From Aeromonas eucrenophila (lineage in GTDB: Bacteria; Pseudomonadota; Gammaproteobacteria; Enterobacterales; Aeromonadaceae): 64,000 nucleotides of DNA. Within the stretch, counting starts at the first letter, position 1. Every line of letters starts with the position of its first letter. The translations under genes and the position numbers were made by a program. Location: the NCBI RefSeq assembly GCF_000819865.1, contig NZ_CDDF01000005.1, forward strand, positions 46,924-110,923, written 5' to 3'. The notes beneath the pieces are model-generated. The model was not told the DNA's origin. It saw only the letters and a list, made by a program, of their open reading frames with translations, and made no database searches. Below, one piece after another: positions 26,867 through 35,475 of the stretch.

Positions 26867-29137
26867 TCACATGTTATCCGGCACTTTCGTCCGTGAAAGC
26901 ACAAGCCAGTTAACCCATTGCTTTTCATGAGAAGAATTTACTTTTACCAGCCCCTTGTCAATTGCCATCAAGCAGCATTGCCACACATCGCCATTAAAAA
27001 ACGCGGCTTGCTGGCAATCGATGGCGGCCAGCTCCAGCCAGACACTTTGGCGGTATTTTTCACTGAGCTGCATGGCCCCCGACAGCGCCAGGTAGCAGAG
27101 GTCGAACAGGCCGTGATGATCGAGCGCCATCGCCGCCTTCGGCAGGAAGGGATGGCTGACAATACCGAGGCTGATATGCCTGTCGAGCGGGTACTCGCAG
27201 GGGAAGGCGGCGAGGGTATCGAGCAGCTCCTGCGCCAGCTCGTGCAACTGAGCCACGTGGCGTTGTGGCACCACATACAGCAGGTGCCCTTCGCGCAGAT
27301 CGTAGATGCGGCCATCCTGCGGGGTCAGCTGGTTGACGTAGTTGCCAAAGGCCTGCTCGATCTCGCGGCTGACCTGATAACCATGTTGTTCCAGGCTGTT
27401 GACCAGGAAAGGCACCCGAAACAGCAGATAGTGCAACTTGTCGTCAAATTCGCTGGTGGAGCGCTCGCTCAAGTACCAGCGATCGGATTTCTGCTGGCGC
27501 TTGGCCATCTCCCGCGGCCAGCGGCTCATCAACCGTTGCCAGTTGGCCAGCCCGCTGCGCGGCTCGATCAGCAGGGCTTCTCTGAGCTGCTTGGCGTTGA
27601 GACGGGCGACCCGCAGCTTGAGCCAGAGGGTGAAGAACAGGTAAATGAAGAGGGCCAGCAACAGGCCGGTGCTGACGCTGGACCAGAGATAGCGATCCTG
27701 CTGGTGCTGGCTGATGTCGAGCCGTTGTTCCAGCTCCTTGACCTGCTGTGCCTGCTCCACCTGGGCGTAGTTGTCACGGACGGCCTCCTGCTCCAGATCC
27801 AGCTGCTGCTGGCGCACCAGCTCGCTGCGCTGATGGAAGTTCTTGTAGCTGTCGAGGGCCTGCTTGATATAGCCCTTCTGCTCGTAGGCGATGGAGAGCA
27901 GGCGGAAGATCTCGAACTGACGCCGGATATCGCCGAGCCGGTTCGCCAGGGTCAGGGCATTCTCCAGCTGCAGAATGGCGATCCCCGCCTCCTGTTGCTT
28001 GAGGTGCAGCTCCCCGAGCAGCAGCAGGGTGTCGATCAGCGACTCCTTGTCATCCCCCATCTCGTGGGACTGGCGCGCGGCATTGAGGTAGTTGCGGGCC
28101 AGGGTCAGGTTGCCGGTCATCAGGTAGGTCTTGCCAATCTCGTACTTGAGGTGGGCGATGCGGATGCGGTTGTTGCCCTCGTCGAGCAGGTCCAGGGCAT
28201 TGAAGAAGTAGACCAGCGCCATGTTCATCTCGCCCTGATCCCGGTTGAGGCGGGCGAGCACGATCAGCGCATCGCTGAGCAGAGAGGGGTTGCCCAGCGC
28301 ATGGAAGTAGTTGGCCGCCTCATTGGCATATTGCAGCGCCTTCTGGGGCTCCTGCTCCTCCTGATAGAGGCTGACCATCTGGTTCGACAGCAGGCCGAGG
28401 AACAACGGATCTTGCAGGCCCTTGGCTTGCTGCTGGGCATCTATGTATTCGCCAAGGGCGAGCTGGGGCTGGCCGAGCGCATGGTAGAGATCTCCGCCGA
28501 CGGCACTGACCCAGGCCAGGGAGAGGGGGTTCTTGGTCTGCTCCGCCCACTTGTGGCTCTCCGCCAGCTGGCGTTTGGCCGCCTCGAATTGCTGTCCCTC
28601 CATGCTGGCGTTGACGTGCAGCAGGCGGCTGTAGACCTGCAACTGGCTTTCTTTGAGGCTCGGGTTGGCCAGCAACTTGTCCAGCTCATCGAGCAAGATG
28701 GCGCTGGCCCCGTGGGAGCGCTCCTGCATGTTCCGGCTGCGGATCTTGAGATAGAGGCCGTGGGCCTGCAGCTCGAACTGCTGCTCCTTCTCGGCCATGG
28801 CGATGCCCTGCTCGAGGGACTCTTGCGCCGCCTTGGCTTGTCCCAGCTGCTGCAGGCACTCGCCCTTGAGCAGGTAGGCGCCGGTGGCCTGGGTGGCCGT
28901 GCCGTAGTTCAGGATCGGCTCTCGGTAGCCGTATTCCTGACGATTGCTGATGATCTGCTTGGGATTATTGGCGGTGCGTTCGAGGAAGGAGGTGGCGATC
29001 TGGACACATCTGACGGGATCGGTCAGCACCAGGGTCTGGGCCTGCTGAAGATCGATAGACAACTGCTCCTTGGCCAGATCCAGATCCGGAGCCGACAGGG
29101 AGGACATCATCATTGCCAGAAAAAACAGTTGATTCAT
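26867..29137 (-). CDS. TPR membrane protein with degenerate GGDEF-like C-terminus
   Basis: 756 residues. A signal peptide (MNQLFFLAMMMSSLSA) leads into periplasmic tetratricopeptide repeats (about 60-440, e.g. ALQYANEAANYFHALGN), a glutamine-rich coiled coil (about 440-480) and one membrane helix (about 482-504). The cytoplasmic part (505-756) follows GGDEF-domain layout (EPRSGLANWQRL for the DxLTGLxNR start, SLGIVSHPF for SIGIA), but the signature position reads REGHL inside IYDLREGHLLYVVP. It should be catalytically dead, perhaps a sensor or partner of the neighbouring cyclase. The assignment of the degenerate domain is my reading. Confidence 0.8.
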   Translation of the reverse strand: MNQLFFLAMMMSSLSAPDLDLAKEQLSIDLQQAQTLVLTDPVRCVQIATSFLERTANNPKQIISNRQEYGYREPILNYGTATQATGAYLLKGECLQQLGQAKAAQESLEQGIAMAEKEQQFELQAHGLYLKIRSRNMQERSHGASAILLDELDKLLANPSLKESQLQVYSRLLHVNASMEGQQFEAAKRQLAESHKWAEQTKNPLSLAWVSAVGGDLYHALGQPQLALGEYIDAQQQAKGLQDPLFLGLLSNQMVSLYQEEQEPQKALQYANEAANYFHALGNPSLLSDALIVLARLNRDQGEMNMALVYFFNALDLLDEGNNRIRIAHLKYEIGKTYLMTGNLTLARNYLNAARQSHEMGDDKESLIDTLLLLGELHLKQQEAGIAILQLENALTLANRLGDIRRQFEIFRLLSIAYEQKGYIKQALDSYKNFHQRSELVRQQQLDLEQEAVRDNYAQVEQAQQVKELEQRLDISQHQQDRYLWSSVSTGLLLALFIYLFFTLWLKLRVARLNAKQLREALLIEPRSGLANWQRLMSRWPREMAKRQQKSDRWYLSERSTSEFDDKLHYLLFRVPFLVNSLEQHGYQVSREIEQAFGNYVNQLTPQDGRIYDLREGHLLYVVPQRHVAQLHELAQELLDTLAAFPCEYPLDRHISLGIVSHPFLPKAAMALDHHGLFDLCYLALSGAMQLSEKYRQSVWLELAAIDCQQAAFFNGDVWQCCLMAIDKGLVKVNSSHEKQWVNWLVLSRTKVPDNM

Positions 29138-29164
29138 TGGATTAAGAACGCCACAGGAGTGCTG

Positions 29165-29410
29165 GCATGTTATCCAAGCCCACCCCTGCGCGTCCAGAGT
29201 TTACTCAATAGATTGGAAATGGTGCCCAGGCCCACTGCCGTCAGCGGCGCCCAGAGTTTACTCAATAGATTGGAGCTTGATGGCCAAGCCCACTACCGTC
29301 AGCGGCATCCAGCGTCTACCGGTGGATTGGGCATGATGGACTAGGTGGGCGATGGCCGCCAAGCCCACCCATTGCCAACGGCGCCGGTGTTTACTGGCGG
29401 ATCAGGCGCA
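29165..29410 (-). repeat. Degenerate tandem copies of the queF 3' end
   Basis: The end of queF and its trailer (stop at 29391-29393, trailer to about 29359) recur three times further left. Landmarks CCAAGCCCA or CCAGGCCCA lie at 29174, 29226, 29284 and 29359 (spacing 52, 58, 75), each paired with a GTTTACT/GTCTACC-type block that corresponds to the queF stop region. Identity between copies is roughly 65-80% by eye. This fills the whole 253-bp gap between queF and the TPR gene; no promoter for the latter is evident. Confidence 0.75.
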
Positions 29411-30239
29411 GGTTGGCTGGAACCGGCTCCCAGTCGCTGCGGAAGGGGTTGATGTCCAGCCCACCGCGGCGGGTGTAGCGGGCATAGACGGTCAGCTCGC
29501 TTGGGCGGCAGAAGTGCTTGAGATCGATGAAGATCCGCTCGATGCACTGCTCGTGGAACTCGTTGTGCTGGCGGAACGAGATGAGATAGCGCAGCAGCTT
29601 CTCCCGATCGAGGCGCGGGCCGCGATAGTGGATAACCAGGGAGCCCCAGTCCGGCTGGCTGGTGACCAGGCAGTTGGACTTGAGCAGGTGGCTGTGCAGC
29701 GTCTCTTCCACGACCTCGGTGCCCGCCGCTCCCTGCAGCAGGGTCTGGTCGAACTCGTAGCTGTCGATCTCGAGGTCCTGCTCGTCGATGCACTCACCCG
29801 GCAGGGTCGCTATCTGGTGTGGCGCCTGGCTGAGGGTGAACAGGGTGACGCCGACCTCGTCCCCGGCGCAGGCGCTCAGATCCTTGACCAACAGGGCCTG
29901 CACCGCCGCCAGCGAGTCGCAGCGGGTCTGGTTGAAGGAGTTGAGATAGAGCTTGAACGACTTGGATTCGATGAGATTCGGGCTCTGCGCCGGTACCGAC
30001 ACCTCGCCAACTGCCACCATGGGCATGCCCTTGGCGTTGAGCCAGGAGAGTTCGTACAACGTCCAGACGTCACACCCCTGGAAGGGCAACGTCTCGCCAA
30101 GGCCGAGATCGTCACGGTTCAGGCTGCGTGGCACGGGTTGCAGCAGCTCGGGGCTGTACTGGCTGATGTAGGCCGATTGCTGGCCCAGGCTCAGGCCCTG
30201 CAGCGCGCTGGCGCCGGCGTATCTCTCTTGTTTGCTCAT
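29391..30239 (-). CDS. queF: NADPH-dependent 7-cyano-7-deazaguanine reductase
   Basis: A 282-residue type II (tandem T-fold) QueF that reduces preQ0 to preQ1 in queuosine biosynthesis. Catalytic Cys190 ([14 protein letters not shown]) and Asp197 are exactly at E. coli positions. The QueF NADPH motif [12 protein letters not shown] is at 91-102, and a second-domain substrate glutamate lies in NEFHEQC. It is divergent from syd, as in E. coli. Its 3' end is copied downstream (29165-29410). Confidence 0.96.
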   Translation of the reverse strand: MSKQERYAGASALQGLSLGQQSAYISQYSPELLQPVPRSLNRDDLGLGETLPFQGCDVWTLYELSWLNAKGMPMVAVGEVSVPAQSPNLIESKSFKLYLNSFNQTRCDSLAAVQALLVKDLSACAGDEVGVTLFTLSQAPHQIATLPGECIDEQDLEIDSYEFDQTLLQGAAGTEVVEETLHSHLLKSNCLVTSQPDWGSLVIHYRGPRLDREKLLRYLISFRQHNEFHEQCIERIFIDLKHFCRPSELTVYARYTRRGGLDINPFRSDWEPVPANLRLIRQ

Positions 30240-30329
30240 TGCTTGTCTGCTCAGCTGTTTGATGGTGCAATAGCCGGATTTTGCGTTCGAACTTGCGGCT
30301 ATTTTGGGCCGTTATTGTGGGGGATTTCG

Positions 30330-30878
30330 ATGTCGGATCAAGTCTTGTCTGCCCTTGAGCAGTTTTTTTTACGCTGGCAGCGCGATGGTGAGGCGAGGCG
30401 AGGGTTGCCCCTGTGCGAGTGGGAACAGGGATGGCGCTCCCCCTGTGAGCTGGATGATCCCAAGGAAGGCAAGGTAGCCTGGCGCCCTTACCAGCGAAGC
30501 GAGCCGGCGGATTTCGGCGCCATGGCCGATGCGCTGGAGTTGACGCTGCACCCCGCCGCCCTTGCCCTGTTTGGGCACTGGTTCAGCCGCCCCATCCCCT
30601 GTTCGTACAAGGGGTTGCGCATCGAGCTCATACTGCCGTGGAACGAGGAAGATCTGGACTTGCTCAGGGAGAATCTCATTGGCCACCTGCTGATGCTGCG
30701 CAAACTCAAGCGCTCGCCGTCGATCTTCATCGCCACCACCCGCAACGAGATGACGCTGATATCCTTCGACAACGAGAGCGGCCAAGTCTGGCTGGAATGG
30801 CTCGACTCCGGCCGCCGGCTGGTGCTGGCCCCTTCGTTGCCCGCCTTCCTCACCCGGCTGGAAACCCTGCCTCAGTGA
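30330..30878 (+). CDS. syd: SecY-interacting protein Syd
   Basis: 182 residues, the size of E. coli Syd (181), which binds cytoplasmic loops of SecY and discards badly assembled translocons. It is acidic overall; the family start SALEQFFLRW and the stretch LILPWNEEDLDLLRENLIGHLLM are recognisable. GGGGGA lies about six bases before ATG 30330. It is divergent from queF and closed by a strong terminator. Confidence 0.94.
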   Translation: MSDQVLSALEQFFLRWQRDGEARRGLPLCEWEQGWRSPCELDDPKEGKVAWRPYQRSEPADFGAMADALELTLHPAALALFGHWFSRPIPCSYKGLRIELILPWNEEDLDLLRENLIGHLLMLRKLKRSPSIFIATTRNEMTLISFDNESGQVWLEWLDSGRRLVLAPSLPAFLTRLETLPQ

Positions 30879-30890
30879 GCCTGAAATAGC

Positions 30891-30927
30891 AGAAGGGCCT
30901 TGCCAGATGGCAAGGCCCTTCTTTTTT
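30891..30927 (+). terminator. syd terminator
   Basis: A perfect 14-bp stem AGAAGGGCCTTGCC / GGCAAGGCCCTTCT with loop AGAT, followed by TTTTT. Confidence 0.93.
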
Positions 30928-30991
30928 GTATCGTCGTTCCATGGTCAGGGGCGCTTTTATATCGCCGCTCGATGGCGCCGGACGCCGTGCC

Positions 30992-31777
30992 TCAATCCTT
31001 GAAATCCCAGGAGAGGTTGGAGACCAGCCGGCAGGGATCGCACTTGAAGTCGAAGATCTCGTGCAGCGGGGCCTTGAGCGCCCAGTCGCCGCCACAGCCG
31101 GGGCAGAGGCGAGCCTGCTCCGCCGCCTTGCTCAGGCCGCCGACCCGATAGAGATAGTAGTAAGTCGGGATGCCGCTCACGGCTTCCAGCCGCTTGACCA
31201 GATCGCTGCCCCGGCGCTGCAGGCGGCTGCCCACCTCGCCGATCTCGTGCAGCACGGCGTGTTCGGCGATGGAGCCGTTCATCTGCAACTGATCGCAGGC
31301 CTCCCAGTCCTCCTGCCACTTGATGATCTGCTTGTGATCCCCGTTGGCGATGGCGGGCAGCCGGTAGAGCGGGATGGGGGCGAAATGATCGCCGCAGCGC
31401 AGGGGCGAGCAGCTGTGCAGGAAGCTGGTATAGAGCAGCATCCAGCTCGGGCGCTCCCCTGTGTGGCCGCAAGGATCCGTGTTGTCGGACAGCAGATCCA
31501 TGCCCTGCAGGCGCAGCTTGGGTGCCAACAGGCCTGCCTGGTGCAGGCCCTGCTCGGCCAGTGCAACCTGCTCGCTCTGGTTGTCCGGGTGCAGGCTGTC
31601 TTGCTCGGGACAGACCACCCGGCTGATGAAGTGCCCCTCCTGCATGCTGGTGGGGAACTCCCGCCCCAGGATCTGGCCCTGATAACGCAGCATGTCGAGG
31701 TAGTTGACTATGGCCCGCTCGGCCTCGCCGAGGGAGGTGTCGCGGTAACATTCAAAATGCAGTTCGAGGATATGCAT
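30992..31777 (-). CDS. DUF2310 zinc-ribbon protein
   Basis: A 261-residue conserved protein with a C-terminal zinc ribbon: cysteines 225 and 228 (CPGCGG) and 246 and 249 (CDPC). The rest has no membrane segment. The family is annotated as possible nucleic-acid binding, without known function. It starts nine bases after the stop of the 99-residue gene on the same strand, so they form a pair. It is convergent with syd. Confidence 0.88.
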   Translation of the reverse strand: MHILELHFECYRDTSLGEAERAIVNYLDMLRYQGQILGREFPTSMQEGHFISRVVCPEQDSLHPDNQSEQVALAEQGLHQAGLLAPKLRLQGMDLLSDNTDPCGHTGERPSWMLLYTSFLHSCSPLRCGDHFAPIPLYRLPAIANGDHKQIIKWQEDWEACDQLQMNGSIAEHAVLHEIGEVGSRLQRRGSDLVKRLEAVSGIPTYYYLYRVGGLSKAAEQARLCPGCGGDWALKAPLHEIFDFKCDPCRLVSNLSWDFKD

Positions 31778-31786
31778 GGCGACGGG

Positions 31787-32086
31787 TCAGTCCGGCTGGC
31801 GCTGGAGCAGCAGGGCGGTCAGGCGATCCACCTTCTGCTCGAGCCGGTTGAGCTGCTCGCTCAGTTGCTGCAGGTTGACGGCATCGGCCGGTGTCTCACG
31901 GCTGGTTGCGCTGGGCGTCGTGGTCGGGGCGGACTCGGTGGGTTGCTGTTTCCACTGGCTCAACACCTTGAGCAGCTCGGCCATGGGCACGGGATGACTG
32001 AGGCGCGCCTTGACCATGGCGGTGGAAGGGGTGATCCCCTTGGCACTCAGTTCGTTGGCGATGCGGATGATCTCTTGGGCTGACAT
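31787..32086 (-). CDS. Small coiled-coil protein, unknown function
   Basis: 99 residues, not firmly recognised. The N-terminal part (EIIRIANELSAKGITPSTAMVKARLSH) looks like a small helical DNA-binding fold as found at the N-terminus of KfrA-type proteins, but this is only a resemblance. A Thr/Ser/Pro/Ala linker follows, and then a leucine-rich coiled coil (LQQLSEQLNRLEQKVDRLTALL). It is tightly coupled to the DUF2310 gene downstream. Confidence 0.75.
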   Translation of the reverse strand: MSAQEIIRIANELSAKGITPSTAMVKARLSHPVPMAELLKVLSQWKQQPTESAPTTTPSATSRETPADAVNLQQLSEQLNRLEQKVDRLTALLLQRQPD

Positions 32087-32196
32087 CTTGGCTTCTCACT
32101 GCGACCTTAAGTGGCGGCCGGCTTGCTGCTTGCGAATGGGAGCACGGAGCTTAACCAAAGCCTGGCCGTCAGAAAAGCCGCGTGAAGGGCGCCGGG

Positions 32197-32433
32197 TCAG
32201 TTTGCCTGGCGCAGCATCACATCCAGCTGATCGATGCTTGCCGACCAGTCGGCGTCATTCCAGAGCGCATCGCGCAGGAAGCCGGCCTGGGCCGGGTTCC
32301 AGAAGTCGGCTTCGGGTAGCAGGGTCTGATTGTCCAGGCGGTGCTCGCGGATGAAACGGTGCAGGCTTACTTCGTCATTGGCCAGCCCGAGCTGGGCAAA
32401 CAGGGCGGGCATGTCGTGGGTCAGCAATTCCAT
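32197..32433 (-). CDS. DUF2789 family protein
   Basis: A 78-residue acidic protein of the DUF2789 family (MELLTHDMPALFAQLGL start, FWNPAQAGFLRDAL and DADWSASIDQLDVMLR end). No function is known. AAGGAGAG lies before ATG 32433. A minus-strand TATAAT at 32464-32469 may be its -10 element, with a poor -35. Confidence 0.85.
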   Translation of the reverse strand: MELLTHDMPALFAQLGLANDEVSLHRFIREHRLDNQTLLPEADFWNPAQAGFLRDALWNDADWSASIDQLDVMLRQAN

Positions 32434-32502
32434 CTCGTCTCTCCTTGAAAGGGATCCTCGAGAATTATAGTCAGGCTGACTCCCTTGTTCCCCCGGGCCC
32501 TG

Positions 32503-32802
32503 TTAGGAGGGCAGGCGATGGGGTGGCAGCTCGACGCCGGCAACGTGGAAGCCCTGCATGCAGAGCTGACCCTGATAGTGGCTCTCGCCATCGCTTGAGA
32601 ACTCGAACTGGTAATAGGTCAGCAGACGCAGGGGGCCGTGCCCCAGCGCGCGGTGGGTGCGGGCGAGGGAGAGCAGTTGCAGATCGTGGTGCTGGCAGTA
32701 ACGTCGCATGTATTGCCAGGCGATCTCGGCCTGACGACGTTGCTGCCAGAAGGCCCCACCGATGAGGATCAGCAACAAGATTCCGAGCATTTCTCCCATC
32801 AA
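32503..32802 (-). CDS. DUF3301 family membrane-anchored protein
   Basis: A 99-residue protein with one N-terminal membrane helix (MLGILLLILIGGAF) and a cytoplasmic tail beginning WQQRRQAEIAW and ending in the family's PPHR motif (ELPPHRLPS). Function unknown. It lies 76 bp downstream of the DUF3549 gene, its usual partner in vibrios and aeromonads (recalled). Confidence 0.87.
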   Translation of the reverse strand: MMGEMLGILLLILIGGAFWQQRRQAEIAWQYMRRYCQHHDLQLLSLARTHRALGHGPLRLLTYYQFEFSSDGESHYQGQLCMQGFHVAGVELPPHRLPS

Positions 32803-32878
32803 CGGGTTCCTTCTGTGAGATGAGGGTCTGAGGCTGTGGTTTGCGGTGGCTCATCGGATCGATGCGCCACCGCGTTCA

Positions 32879-33907
32879 TTATGCCGACGCGAACAGCCGG
32901 CCGATAGCCTGACCGAGGGCGTCGCTGCGCTCGGGATCACGCAATCTCGCCAGCATATCATCGCGCAGGGCCGGCAGGGTCACCAGCTCGGCAAAGACCT
33001 GATTGAAGAACTGGCTGGGCTGCAACGCCAGCTGCTCCAGGAACAGGCTGAGCAGCGCGGGTGACTTCAGATCCGGCCAGAGCCGGCCGGCGATGGCGAG
33101 CAACAGGGCCGGGCTCGGCTGGGTTTGCAGCAGGGTCAGCAGCTTGTTGGTGCGCAGGCTGTTGCCGTTGCAGGAGGCCAGCGCCCGGCACAGATAGGCC
33201 AGGGTCTCGGCGTTGGGTTCGCCACACTCCTGCTCCTTGCCGATGCGTTCGAGCAGCGCACCCTGCAGCGCCGGGGGCAGCGGGGCGTTTTCCAGACTCT
33301 GGCACAGGGCATAGAGCGGGGCCTGGGGCAGCTTGGGCAGCGCCTTGCACACCAGCGCCAGATTGCGCTCGTCCTGCAGGCGCTCGGCCAAGTCGGCGAA
33401 GCCTTGCAACCCCAGGCTCTGCCAACCCTCTTCACCGGGCGCCGCCAGGTAGAGGCACAGGGCGTCGTAGTAGGCCGAGGGCGGCTGTTCCAGCTGGCGG
33501 GCCAGTTTGGCATGCAGGCTCGCCATCTTGGCTTCGGCCGGGCGGAAGGTGTAGGGATTGTCAGCCAGGCGCTCGGCCTTCTCCTCATCCAGCTCGCCGG
33601 TGAGCTTGTAGCCCAGGGTCTCGATCACCTGATCCATGAAGTGCTTGGGACCGGCGCCCATCAGCAGGCCACGCTCATCGAGCGCAAACTTGAGGAACCA
33701 GAGGTAGTGCTTGGCATCGCTTGGCTGGAAGAAATGCACGCCGAGCCAGGCATGTTGTTGCAGGGGCCAGGGATAGGGTTCCTGCTGCTGCTCGATGCGC
33801 GTGAAGAGATCGCTGGCCAGCGGGCGCACCTGGCGACCCATGTCAAACAGCTGGAACTGGGTGTCGGCCTGGGTCAGGAATTCGGTCAAGGTGTTGATGT
33901 CAGACAT
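32879..33907 (-). CDS. DUF3549 family protein
   Basis: A 342-residue soluble protein of the DUF3549 family. The N-terminal half (FQLFDMGRQVRPL, HAWLGVHFFQ, HYLWFLKFALDERGLL) is the conserved part, and the C-terminal half is made of leucine/alanine-rich helical repeats resembling HEAT-like hairpins. Function unknown. It is divergent from yqcC. Confidence 0.87.
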   Translation of the reverse strand: MSDINTLTEFLTQADTQFQLFDMGRQVRPLASDLFTRIEQQQEPYPWPLQQHAWLGVHFFQPSDAKHYLWFLKFALDERGLLMGAGPKHFMDQVIETLGYKLTGELDEEKAERLADNPYTFRPAEAKMASLHAKLARQLEQPPSAYYDALCLYLAAPGEEGWQSLGLQGFADLAERLQDERNLALVCKALPKLPQAPLYALCQSLENAPLPPALQGALLERIGKEQECGEPNAETLAYLCRALASCNGNSLRTNKLLTLLQTQPSPALLLAIAGRLWPDLKSPALLSLFLEQLALQPSQFFNQVFAELVTLPALRDDMLARLRDPERSDALGQAIGRLFASA

Positions 33908-34116
33908 GAGAGGGTCCGGCTAAGGGTGATGTCGGCGATTATAAGGGCGCGCCATCAGATAGCCAGCGGTGCGGCCCCGAGGAGGGCAAGTGACGGCACC
34001 ATGGCAGCCATCGGGGGGGCGGTGTATAGTAGCGCCCCTTTTTGACACGCAGTTTGATGAGTGCGGCCGCAACGCCTGCCCGGCACGCGGGGCCCCAAGA
34101 TGAGGAAGAGGACGAG

Positions 34117-34452
34117 ATGAATCAATATTTGCTGGTAGCCAACCTGCTGGGTGAACTCACCGCCGAGTTGCAGCGCCTCGACCGCTGGCAAACAGGCCAT
34201 CCGGGCGCCGAGGCCCTGGCCAGCGAGCTGCCCTTTTGCGTCGATACCCTGAGCTTCGATCAGTGGCTGCAGTTCGTGCTGATCCCGCGCATGGAACAGC
34301 TGGTGCTGCTGCTGGCCCCCTTGCCGACCAGCGTCTCGCTCTACCCCATGGCGAGCGAAGTCTATAAGGAAGAGCTGGCCGAGGTGGCGGGGCTGTTGCG
34401 ACTCATCGCGCGCTTCGATCTGCTGCTCTCCGGCAAGATAGTGGAGCAATGA
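34117..34452 (+). CDS. yqcC: YqcC family protein
   Basis: A 111-residue all-helical protein of the YqcC family (LLGELTAELQRLDRW, LPFCVDTLSFDQWLQFVLIPRM, YKEELAEVAGLLRLIARFDLLL). No known function. ATG 34117 has GAGGAAGAGGA upstream. It is first in the yqcC-truC-yqcA group, the same order as E. coli, with truC 100 bp downstream. A TATAGT at 34025-34030 is a possible -10. Confidence 0.9.
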   Translation: MNQYLLVANLLGELTAELQRLDRWQTGHPGAEALASELPFCVDTLSFDQWLQFVLIPRMEQLVLLLAPLPTSVSLYPMASEVYKEELAEVAGLLRLIARFDLLLSGKIVEQ

Positions 34453-34552
34453 TGCCGACGGACCCCGATCTGTGCGGGATGGCAGAAATAACCAGCATTT
34501 CACGCTTTAATCTATGCAATGTGCTGAATTTTAACGACGTATTGGTCCAATC

Positions 34553-35299
34553 ATGAAGTTAACCTTGCTCTATCAGGACGACTGGCTGGTGGCGGTCAAC
34601 AAACCGTCCGGTCTGCTGGTGCATCGCAGCTGGCTCGACAAGGCCGAGACCCGCTTCGCCATGCAGATGACCCGGGATCTTATCGGCGGCCGTCACGTCT
34701 ATCCGGTACACAGGCTCGACAGGCCCACCTCGGGGGTGCTGCTGTTTGCACTGGATCCCGCCGTGGCGCGCACCCTGACGGAGGCCTTCGCCGCCCGCCG
34801 GGTGCACAAAGAGTATCTGGCGCTGGTGCGTGGCTGGGCGCCGGAAGAGGGCCTCATCGACTATCCGCTCAAAGAGCAGCTGGACAAGATAGCCGATGCC
34901 ATGAGCAACCCGGATCGCCCGGCCCAGGAGGCGGTGACGGCGTTTCGTCGCCTGCACAGCGTTGAGCTGCCCCATGCGGTCTCCAAGAAGCATCCCACCA
35001 GTCGCTACAGCCTGGTGAGGCTCTTCCCCAAGACCGGCCGCAAGCATCAGCTGCGCCGCCATCTCGATCACCTGTTCCACCCCATCGTCGGGGATACCAC
35101 CCACGGGGATGGCCGCCATAACCGCTTCTTCCGCGAGCACTTTGGCTGCGAGCGGCTGTTGCTGGTGGCCCACAAACTCAGTTTCGAGCACCCCGTGCTC
35201 AAGGTGCCGATGCGGATCCAGGCTCCGCTCGGGCCGGAAGTGTTGGGCCTGTTTGCCAAGCTGGGCTGGCCCGCCTGCGAGAGCGATTACGCGCCCTAG
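34553..35299 (+). CDS. truC: tRNA pseudouridine(65) synthase TruC
   Basis: A 248-residue RluA-family pseudouridine synthase acting on U65 of tRNA (family knowledge). The catalytic motif HRLDRPTSGVLLF has Asp56; also seen are NKPSGLLVHRS near the N-terminus and GRKHQLRRHL in the core. ATG 34553. It lies between yqcC and yqcA as in E. coli. Confidence 0.94.
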   Translation: MKLTLLYQDDWLVAVNKPSGLLVHRSWLDKAETRFAMQMTRDLIGGRHVYPVHRLDRPTSGVLLFALDPAVARTLTEAFAARRVHKEYLALVRGWAPEEGLIDYPLKEQLDKIADAMSNPDRPAQEAVTAFRRLHSVELPHAVSKKHPTSRYSLVRLFPKTGRKHQLRRHLDHLFHPIVGDTTHGDGRHNRFFREHFGCERLLLVAHKLSFEHPVLKVPMRIQAPLGPEVLGLFAKLGWPACESDYAP

Positions 35300-35315
35300 C
35301 CATCCCATCGGCTGT

Positions 35316-35364
35316 TTCCTCTGACCCGGCTGTGGCATGCTGTAGACCACGCCAGTCAGAGGAA
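35316..35364 (+). promoter_or_regulatory. Long stem-loop in front of yqcA
   Basis: TTCCTCTGAC (35316-35325) pairs with GTCAGAGGAA (35355-35364), and GGC-T-GTGG pairs with CCAC-GCC inside, giving about 17 pairs around an 11-base loop. The right arm holds GAGGA, the Shine-Dalgarno of a 34-codon reading frame at 35371. No T-run follows, so it is not a simple terminator. Confidence 0.5.
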
Positions 35365-35370
35365 CAGGTT

Positions 35371-35475
35371 ATGGCTCAACGAGATACCCCGCTAACAAGT
35401 CCCCGTCTTCCCTCCCGTCCCGCGTTGGGCAGGTTGTCGCCTTGGCACTGCCTCTATTGCCTGAGGGGGTGCTGA
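35371..35475 (+). CDS. Possible 34-codon leader frame coupled to yqcA
   Basis: ATG 35371 follows GAGGAACAGG by a usable distance and the frame runs MAQRDTPLTSPR... to a TGA whose last base is the first base of the yqcA ATG (TGATG). The product is basic and proline-rich with three cysteines near the end and resembles nothing I know. It may be translated only to couple or regulate yqcA, or may be chance. Confidence 0.35.
   Translation: MAQRDTPLTSPRLPSRPALGRLSPWHCLYCLRGC

Noticed and set aside
26918-29344. An 808-codon frame antisense to the TPR gene
   Set aside because: Composition (leucine, glutamine and valine runs) is the complement of the TPR helices; the minus-strand frame has a signal peptide, repeats and a membrane helix.
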